Shown here piece by piece: positions 19,501-26,900 of a stretch of 33,076 nucleotides of DNA (position 1 is the first letter of the stretch; each line of letters opens with the position of its first letter). The stretch lies in contig JAEHCK010000045.1 of the NCBI GenBank assembly GCA_020696345.1, forward strand, positions 1 to 33,076, written 5' to 3'. The position numbers and the translations under genes are program-made. The DNA is from Thermoplasmata archaeon. GTDB lineage: Archaea > Thermoplasmatota > Penumbrarchaeia > JAEHCK01. The notes under the pieces were generated by a model. It did no database searches. It had not been told where the DNA came from and saw nothing but the letters and a program-made list of their open reading frames with translations.

Positions 19501-20200
19501 TTATGACCCGGAGGACGAGCTTTCAAAGGTGGAGATCGCAATAGGTGAAAGCGGTAGTTGGACGCCTGTTTCCGGTTTGAGCTATTGGACTTATGAATTT
19601 GACACAAACGAGTTTGATATAAGCCTGAATCGATTGTTGGTTAAGGTCCGAGCCGAGGATGAGTCTGGTAGCCAATCTTTATTGGATAAGATCTATCTAC
19701 TGCTCAAAGCAACCAAGGAAGACACAGATGGCGACGGCGTACCCGATCTGTCGGATAAGTTCCCAACAAATCCGAGCGAGTGGTCTGACCGTGATGGTGA
19801 CGGCTTGGGTGACAACCAGGACAAGTTCCCCAATGATGCAACGCAGTGGCTCGACACAGATGGCGATGGTTACGGTAATAACCTACATGGCAATCAAGAA
19901 GACAAATTTCCCTATGACCCAACACAGTGGCAGGACACGGACGGCGATGGGCATGGTGATAACGAATGGGGGAACAACGGCGATTTTTACCCGTATGACC
20001 CCGAGTTATCGCTGAAGAAAGACACAGAAAGCACAGGTACTAGCAAAAGTGATGACGCAAAAGCAGACCAATCTTATTTGAGTTTAATGATAATTTTGAT
20101 CGTTATAGTTATTATTACGATCTTAATCATAATCAACTATATTGTTGTTAGAAAAAAGAACCGAAAAAATGAAAATTTAAATCAAATGAAAAAACAATAA
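16598..20200 (+). CDS. Giant Ca2+-binding FG-GAP/cadherin-like/TSP3 surface protein, paralogue B
   Basis: 1200 residues from ATG 16598. Signal peptide 1-31 (ending PTISSKD). Then the shared N-terminal domain (about 55-160, LDIGLDGDYEWEF), the FG-GAP propeller (canonical loops DFDNDGDLD, DINNDGNLD, DFDNDGNVD, DYDGDGNVD; others weak), the shared middle domain (DEYGNEMCKIPLRF, SVLLFDLDIKYTY), cadherin/Ig-like modules, four TSP3-type loops (DTDGDGVPD, DRDGDGLGD, DTDGDGYGN, DTDGDGHGD), a membrane helix (about 1158-1182) and a short basic tail. It is closest to paralogue C, with the same module order and nearly the same length. Part of the membrane-proximal region is much more alike at DNA level than the rest. 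It follows paralogue A by 52 bases. No catalytic motif seen. Confidence 0.86.
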   Translation: MNRIRNIKKFITLITLTTLFLVCLFPTISSKDITTFENDGGVPDLGYEIIIGEQSEIGVEAKGYFTIPDHRGAIKNATLNIECRPDKNGNYLTDPRLDIGLDGDYEWEFNEKGYGKAGNQNVFSTGMDKRVVMTARHGASNFDKSTYILLPKEAQVTNASMKIKGGTGTYDEDCFVAVDFYGYNIYYIGSNGDGTFKTPISFDTNVGRYHYGAICTADFDNDGDLDVIASNGGSGDIYFYEKIGAGASFAPKVSVGKISTSWYMYHFAAGDFTNDANYDFIVSGSSSTIYLFKGDGKGQFTMTTISATGGPSLPWGKDAADINNDGNLDFVCGHQSSANRYSFYYYQGNGDGTFQNAAKINSPSTYYTYNIITDDFDNDGNVDVITAYSSGMYYFKGNGDGTFGPSTYLMSPGSYPGGDAYDYDGDGNVDLMITQRATTSTAKYYKGNGNFGFAYISTPGNIGTYTWSGKAPPRKPLGGCENLTVDIGDDGGTPEMQFANEFYMEETIYFTNSLNALLGNARSRGLEVVTDEYGNEMCKIPLRFGSDTLGSVLLFDLDIKYTYIAKVNLLPDERFNLTTDLNDLLPVNSNVTSETEVYLAMYSNTPGKVILSGLHIEYNGAPECKGISTQSVAEHSVKRVLNLTKHFTDDYDVGIDMTYGVYKNGDPEHVMLSITEDNWLEVDTSVVPNWHGSTSAIVWCRDTDGIETRSNEFKLTIMPVDDPPEPYNPLPNIELKENETKTPIDLDEPKMEYFIDVDSNTLYYRAMLISPEEDGDHVEVEVLPVSNKLRVRSIGTYRRNIGVRVYCDDDISLLTMSISELESFVTSYQTLLINITTGSNTFPPQWLDIPFFSIHEDEPNVNYLRLSDYVIDEDDILNNLSFSIHSLTYSGYIDIIIDEETSYLSIYPRDDFDGTAKVTLAVTDDEQNRDLTTVDIKIIPNNDQPIVKISEPGNGTQVRGVVEIIGSAYDPEDELSKVEIAIGESGSWTPVSGLSYWTYEFDTNEFDISLNRLLVKVRAEDESGSQSLLDKIYLLLKATKEDTDGDGVPDLSDKFPTNPSEWSDRDGDGLGDNQDKFPNDATQWLDTDGDGYGNNLHGNQEDKFPYDPTQWQDTDGDGHGDNEWGNNGDFYPYDPELSLKKDTESTGTSKSDDAKADQSYLSLMIILIVIVIITILIIINYIVVRKKNRKNENLNQMKKQ

Positions 20201-20231
20201 TTGATAGATCGATTGATCTGGAGGTAATTCA

Positions 20232-23200
20232 ATGATAAGAACGAAAATTATATTGATACCTTGCATTATTATATGTGGATTATTAATAATTTCCCCAAAT
20301 ACGCTTTGTGATGAAATAACAAATTTTGGTTCTGAAGCCGACATAGAGTATATCTTGAAGATAGACCAAGACGAGGAGATCGGATTAGAAGCAACCGGGT
20401 ACTTTACGATCGGAACTCATCGAGGCTTAGTTAAAGAGGCAAGCTTAAATATTGAGGGTAAAGCTGACAAGAACGGTAATTATCTTCGTAACCCAAAATT
20501 GGACATAGGGTTGGACGGCGACTTTGAATGGGAGTTTTCGGGTCAAGGTTATGGCGAAGCCGGGCACCAGACAGATTTTTCAACCGGCAGGTCCAGACGG
20601 TTAGTCATAACGGAAAATCGCGGTACTGAAAATTCTGATAACAGAACAGCAATTTTATTACCAAAAAATAGTCAAGTTACCAATGCCAGTATGAAGATCG
20701 AAGGCGGTATAGGACAATATAGAGAGGATCTGGTTGTTGGCATTGATTATTATGGCAGTGTCTTTTATATGAAGAGCAGTGGTGGAAGCTTCAGCAATGT
20801 TATGTTCTTCAAAGATATAACCAGTTTTTATACATACGGCGTTGGTCTGGGCGACTTCGATAATGATAATGACCTGGACCTCGTCTCTGGATCTAAATTG
20901 AGCTGGTCCGCACCAAATATCGATCTGTATCTATGGGAGAATCTGGGTGGAACCGGAATCCCGCCCTGGAATCTTAATGCAAAGCACATCGGAACTATTT
21001 CTGCATCGAGCTGGAATTATCTGATGGATATGGCCGTGGAAGATTTCGATAATGATGGCAACCTAGATTTCATAGGCACTGATTATGGTTCTTCATTCTA
21101 TTTCTTTAAGGGCAATGGTGACCTAACCTTCACCAAATCATTGATCACAAGCTCGTACTCAGGCAGCCGGAGTTATGGTAAAGATGCTGCAGACTTTAAT
21201 AATGATGGCAACATGGATCTCGTCAGCGGCAGCACCAGTGCAAATATATATTATTTCGAGGGCTTGGGCAACGGGAAATTCAAACCTGAGGTGCCTATAC
21301 CTTCGGGTACGACCTGGGGATATCAGTATATGACCGTGGCAGGCGATTTTAATCATGATTATGCCTCGGATATCATTACAAAATACAATTATGCGGCAAA
21401 TCTTATCAGGGGAAAAGGTGACGGTAGTTTCTATGAACCGGTATCGACAGGTATCACCGATAACGGATATTTTCCGGCCGATAATTATGATTTTAACTAT
21501 GATGGAAAACTGGATCTAGTAGGTTGGTATCGAAGATCTTCATCGCCGTATACTTTTCATTACTACTATTACAAGGGCAATGGCGATGGCACTTTCCAAA
21601 CCCCGGTTGATATTGGTAATGTCTTTGGCACTTATGTCTATTCGGTCGCAGCACCGCCGCGTATGCCGTTGGGCGGCTGCGTGAACCTGGGCGTGGACAT
21701 CGGCGATGACGGCAGCACACCTGAGATCCAGTTCAATGAGGCATTCGTTTCTGAAAAGACGATCTATTTTAAGGACGAGTTAAATGCCTTGTTAAGTAGT
21801 GCCAACGCCCAAAGTCGAGGTGTTGAGCTAGTGACCGATGAGTATGGTAATGAGATGTGCAAAATACCACTCAGGTTTGAATCGGATACTCTTGGAAGTG
21901 TATTATTAACCGACCTGGATATCAAGTACACCTATACCGCCAAAGCCGAGCTATTGCCTGATGAGCGCTACAACCTCACCACCGACCTGAACGATCTTCT
22001 GCCTGTTGATAACAACAAATCCAGCGAGTTAAAAGTACATTTTGGCATATTTTCCGATACACCCGGTGTTGTGAAACTCTCTGATCTGAGCATCGAGTAC
22101 AATGGCGCGCCCAAGTGTAAAGAGATCGATACACAAAATGTACCAGAGGATAATGTGGAGAAGTTCATGAACCTCACCAAATATTTCACAGACGATTACG
22201 ACAGTGGTCTCGACATGAGCTATGGCATTTTCGAGAATGGTGATCCCGAGCACTTGGAATTCTATATAACTGACGATAAATGGCTTGGTGTTGACGCCAC
22301 GGCTGTGCCGGACTGGCACGGTAGTGCTAATGTCAGGGTTTGGTGTCGCGACACGGAGGGCGTCGAGACACGGTCGAACGAGTTCAAATTGACAGTTGTA
22401 CCTGTTAATGACCCGCCCGAGGCTTATAATCCTCTGCCCAATATCGATGTTCGCGAAAACACTACGAAAATTGCGATTGATCTTGATGATCCAAGATGGG
22501 AGTATTTCATAGATATGGACAGTAATACGCTTTATTTCCAGGCAATATTGGAAAATGTTGAAGAGCACGGCGACCAACTTAGTGTGGATATTGTGCCGGA
22601 GACCAATGATCTACGTGTGCACTCGATAGGTACATTCCAGCGTGGTATAAATGTACGTGTTTATTGTGATGACCACGCAAGCATATTAAGCAAAAGCACC
22701 AGCGAATTGGAATCAAGTGATATTGCATATCAAACGATATTGGTAAACGTAACGAGTGGTGGCAATTTTTTCCCACCGCAGTGGTTGGACATAACACTCG
22801 AGCCAATTCCCGAGGATATACCACAAAATGATTTATTACTGTTATCGAATTATGTTACAGACGCCGATGATGTTATTGGTAATTTGAGTTACAGCGTACA
22901 TTCGCTCACATACAGCGGATACATCGACATTCTGATCGACGAGGAAACAAGTTATCTCAGCATCTATCCGCAAGACGATTTTGATAGTACGGCCAAGATG
23001 ACCTTGGCGGTGACCGATGACGAGCATAATTCTGACTTGATCACCGTGGATATCAAAATAATCCCCAGTAATGACCGGCCTATCGTGAAGATATCCGAGC
23101 CTGGTAATGGCACCTGGGTACAAGGTGTGGTTGAGATAATCGGTTCGGCTTATGACCCGGAGGACGAGCTTTCGAATGTGGAGATCGCAATCGGGGATAG

Positions 23201-23840
23201 CGGTAGTTGGACGCCGGTGAATGGCTTAGGTTATTGGACCTATGATCTGGATCTAAGTATATTTACAAAATCACAGACGCAGTTAGTTGTAAAGGTCCGA
23301 GCCGAGGACGCCACGGGCAGTCAATCAATATCCGATAAAGTATATATCAACATCAAACATCCACAAGATGACACAGATGGTGATGGAGTACAAGATATAA
23401 TGGACAAGTTCCCCTTAAACCCGAGCGAATGGGAGGACAGTGATGGTGACGGGTTCGGTGACAACCAGGACAAGTTTCCAGAGGATGTTACACAAGGGTT
23501 AGATACGGATTCTGATGGTTACGGAGATAACCCGCAGGGTAATCGAGAAGATAAATTTCCATATGACTCGACACAGTGGCAGGACACGGACGGTGATGGG
23601 CATGGTGATAATGATTGGGGGAACAATGGTGATTATTACCCGTACGACCCTGAAAAATGGCGGAAGGATGGTGCAGTTTCAACAGGATCTGGCTCTGATA
23701 AAGGATCGGGGACAAATGACTTTTATTCACTAACTCTTATTGGTTTAGTAATAACAATTATGCTGACCATACTAATATTGATTAATTATCTTGTTAAATC
23801 TAATAAGATCAAAAAAAAGATGAATGAAAAAAAATCATAA
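20232..23840 (+). CDS. Giant Ca2+-binding FG-GAP/cadherin-like/TSP3 surface protein, paralogue C
   Basis: 1202 residues. GGAGGT at 20220-20225 lies six bases before ATG 20232, the best ribosome site in the operon. Signal peptide about 1-27 (IILIPCIIICGLLIIS). Shared N-terminal domain (LDIGLDGDFEWEF), an FG-GAP propeller (DFDNDNDLD, DFDNDGNLD, DFNNDGNMD, DFNHDYASD, DFNYDGKLD), shared middle domain (DEYGNEMCKIPLRF), cadherin/Ig-like modules, TSP3-type loops (DTDGDGVQD, DSDGDGFGD, DTDSDGYGD, DTDGDGHGD), a membrane helix (about 1168-1190) and a lysine-rich tail (KSNKIKKKMNEKKS). It is the sister of paralogue B: they share the single middle-domain cysteine and most cadherin-region residues. Surface role inferred from architecture. 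Confidence 0.86.
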   Translation: MIRTKIILIPCIIICGLLIISPNTLCDEITNFGSEADIEYILKIDQDEEIGLEATGYFTIGTHRGLVKEASLNIEGKADKNGNYLRNPKLDIGLDGDFEWEFSGQGYGEAGHQTDFSTGRSRRLVITENRGTENSDNRTAILLPKNSQVTNASMKIEGGIGQYREDLVVGIDYYGSVFYMKSSGGSFSNVMFFKDITSFYTYGVGLGDFDNDNDLDLVSGSKLSWSAPNIDLYLWENLGGTGIPPWNLNAKHIGTISASSWNYLMDMAVEDFDNDGNLDFIGTDYGSSFYFFKGNGDLTFTKSLITSSYSGSRSYGKDAADFNNDGNMDLVSGSTSANIYYFEGLGNGKFKPEVPIPSGTTWGYQYMTVAGDFNHDYASDIITKYNYAANLIRGKGDGSFYEPVSTGITDNGYFPADNYDFNYDGKLDLVGWYRRSSSPYTFHYYYYKGNGDGTFQTPVDIGNVFGTYVYSVAAPPRMPLGGCVNLGVDIGDDGSTPEIQFNEAFVSEKTIYFKDELNALLSSANAQSRGVELVTDEYGNEMCKIPLRFESDTLGSVLLTDLDIKYTYTAKAELLPDERYNLTTDLNDLLPVDNNKSSELKVHFGIFSDTPGVVKLSDLSIEYNGAPKCKEIDTQNVPEDNVEKFMNLTKYFTDDYDSGLDMSYGIFENGDPEHLEFYITDDKWLGVDATAVPDWHGSANVRVWCRDTEGVETRSNEFKLTVVPVNDPPEAYNPLPNIDVRENTTKIAIDLDDPRWEYFIDMDSNTLYFQAILENVEEHGDQLSVDIVPETNDLRVHSIGTFQRGINVRVYCDDHASILSKSTSELESSDIAYQTILVNVTSGGNFFPPQWLDITLEPIPEDIPQNDLLLLSNYVTDADDVIGNLSYSVHSLTYSGYIDILIDEETSYLSIYPQDDFDSTAKMTLAVTDDEHNSDLITVDIKIIPSNDRPIVKISEPGNGTWVQGVVEIIGSAYDPEDELSNVEIAIGDSGSWTPVNGLGYWTYDLDLSIFTKSQTQLVVKVRAEDATGSQSISDKVYINIKHPQDDTDGDGVQDIMDKFPLNPSEWEDSDGDGFGDNQDKFPEDVTQGLDTDSDGYGDNPQGNREDKFPYDSTQWQDTDGDGHGDNDWGNNGDYYPYDPEKWRKDGAVSTGSGSDKGSGTNDFYSLTLIGLVITIMLTILILINYLVKSNKIKKKMNEKKS

Positions 23841-23933
23841 AACTCTTATATTACCATAAATAAAATACAGATCTGACCGCAAAACAGTTTCAGACCACAT
23901 ATTGACCCAATTGACCATAATAACGGTGATTAA

Positions 23934-26900
23934 ATGAAAAAGATATTGTCAATCATACTCATATCTATCTTCCTTCTTAATTTAATTCTTCAACTGGGAT
24001 CTTCGGATGTAGAGAGTAAATTCATAAGCAATCTGGGAAACCCAAATGATGGTGAAGATAGAATAATAGTTCTGGATGGTTCGGGCGAAACACTTCTGGA
24101 TGGTACAACATATTTTAATGTACCCTTAGGCCAGGGTTATATTATTGATGCTCAGTTGAATGTGACTGTAATGGATAATAATAATAATTACCCATTGAAC
24201 CCCACGATCAATGTAGGCATGGATCATGATATTGAATGGCAGTTCAAGGGTACGGGATATGGTGCAATGGGCAATCAGGAACATTTTGTAAGTGACAAAA
24301 CCAAACACACCGTGGCTTTCACGAGCCCAACGGGCGGTTCGGACTATTCTGCAAATATTAAATTACCAAGTACAGCCAAAGTGACCAGTGCCGATATCTC
24401 TTTGAAGGGCAGGTTCAGTCAACCGGATTTTAACAAGTATGAATTTCCCCGAGATACGGGGTTTACCGGGGCCAAATTCGTAGAAATGGGAGATATAAAT
24501 AATGATACCTGGCCAGATGCGATCATAACCTCAGATACACAAAATAAATTAGTTTGGTATGAAAACGACAAAACACCCACCGATACCGAGTGGGTGCGCC
24601 ATGAGATAACGGGAACATTGAGCAGGGCCTGGACGGTGGCAGTGGCGGACATGGATGGAGATACCGATCAGGATGTAGTAGCAACGAGCAACGACCCCAG
24701 CACGGCAAATAATTATGGCATTTTCTGGTATGAGAATGTCAATACCACAAACAGCACCGAACCCGGTAACGGCAGTGCATGGACTGCACATAGGATAGAT
24801 ACGAAGACCAATTATATTCGTTCGCCTCAGAGTATTCAAATTGCAGACCTGGATAACGACGGTGATAACGATCTGGTTGTGGGTTCAAATGATTTCAATC
24901 ATGGAGGGGTGTATTGGTTCGAGAACAAGGATGGAAAAGGCACATCGTGGAATAACTATACGATCTATCACGAGTCGTTACAAGATTGCCGCGTCACCGA
25001 TATAAGTGTAGGAAAGATCAATAATTCGGCAGGAGATCTTTTTGATGTTGTGGCAGTATTATACGGCCAAGGTTATGCGGTTTGGTTCGAGAACGACGGT
25101 GATCCGATCAATACCGCCGGTACCTGGCCTAGGCACAACATCTATTTCCGATCCAATCCGTCTCAGATCGAAATTGGTGATATGAACCTTGATGGCAAAA
25201 ACGATGTGGTTGTGGGTTATTCTCAATCATCAGGTATTTATTGGTATAAGGCGCCGGCAGATGTGAAAACTGCCACATCGTGGAATACTAATTACCGTAT
25301 AAGCTGGAATTGGATTGTTACAAACCTTAAGGTTGCAAAAATTAATAATGATAATTATTTAGATGTAATAAGTACAGCTGATAGCTGGAGCACCGTATAT
25401 TTTTTTAAGAATAATAACCCGTCAGGTACCAGTTTCTCACAATATTCAATAGACTTCAATTGTATTGATGCTACCGGTATTGCTGTTACTAATGTTGATA
25501 AGGATTCAGCTGGTCGTGACATTATAATAACTGGTGACTCGAGTCCTATAATAAATTGGTATAAAAATGGTGGAGGATTATTTCCGTCTTGGCAAACATA
25601 CCCAATTGAAGAACTTACATTATATCGCCCGCAGGGTATCTTCAGTGCAGACATAGATAGTGACGGTGATAATGATACTATAATCACCGGCAACGGCGGT
25701 GGAGATCTGGTCTGGTACGAGGCGCCGAATGACCCCACGAACATTTCTGCCTGGGTGCCACATGTGATCGAGAACAATCTTGCAGCGATCTTCGAACTAT
25801 TCGTCGAGGATATAAACGGTGATGGCAGACCGGATGTGGCCGTTACCGCACAAAACCCCAGCAATAAGGTGGTCTGGTATGAATGCCCGGCCTCGCCCGA
25901 ACTGGTTTTCGATAATTGGAACATGATCGAAGTGGATCCATATCTATTTTATGCCTGGGGCATACATATCGCAGATATCGATGACGATGGTGATAATGAT
26001 ATAGTCGCAACGGGCAGATCTTCCAATGACATTACCTGGTATCGAAACAATGATGTAACGTCTGGGGGCACCGGCAACGGCTTATCATGGAATAAATATT
26101 ACATAGATAACAATTTCAATTACCCCACGGGAGTATGGGTCGAAGATATGGATGGAGATACCGACCTGGATGTTGTAACTGCCTGCGGTTCCTGGAGCTC
26201 TGGTACGGGAGTGGTTTGGTACGAGGCGCCCGCCGACCCCACCGGCAGCTGGACCAAGCATACGATCGACACTTCGCCAAGTTATGTGTACGATGTACAT
26301 GTAGCCGATATCGACCGGGACGGTCACCCCGATGTGGTGATCGCACCCAACAGGCAGACCTTCCTGCGCTGGTACGAGGCGCCCGATAACCCGGGGTCGG
26401 GTGGTAAATGGCAGGGGCATGATATATGGAAAAGCTCAAGTCCATGGAGTTACCTAAGTGCGCATAATTTGTGGGTAGATGATATTGGCAACGACGGTTA
26501 CCTGGATATTGTAGTTGGTGTAGACGACTGGAACTGGCATAATGTTTGGTGGTTCGAGGCGCCCGATGAACCGACCCTGGCGGGTCAATGGCCAAGATAT
26601 ACGGTAGATTTTCTTTCAAATCCGCGCGGTGTGTTCATTGCCGATATTGACGGTGATAACATTCAAGATATAATGTCAGCAGACTGGGGAGCAAATCTGG
26701 TTACATGGCACAAGGTTAATATTGAATATCCTTCAGAAGTCACATTAAAGATCGATTCAAACGAGATCATGGATGTTGAAGGCGTCTTGGATCTCAACCC
26801 AAAGGAATCGAACGATTTTGCCGCGGCGGTGAATGCATACTTGGCATCCCATCAGGAAAATCCAATAAAAGATGATTATGGCAACGGGTTCATTGATGTC

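Noticed and set aside
23841-23933. A terminator or promoter splitting the surface operon before paralogue D
   Set aside because: The 93-base gap holds only a weak 5-bp dyad (TCTGA/TCAGA) and AT-rich DNA. That is not enough to call either element.
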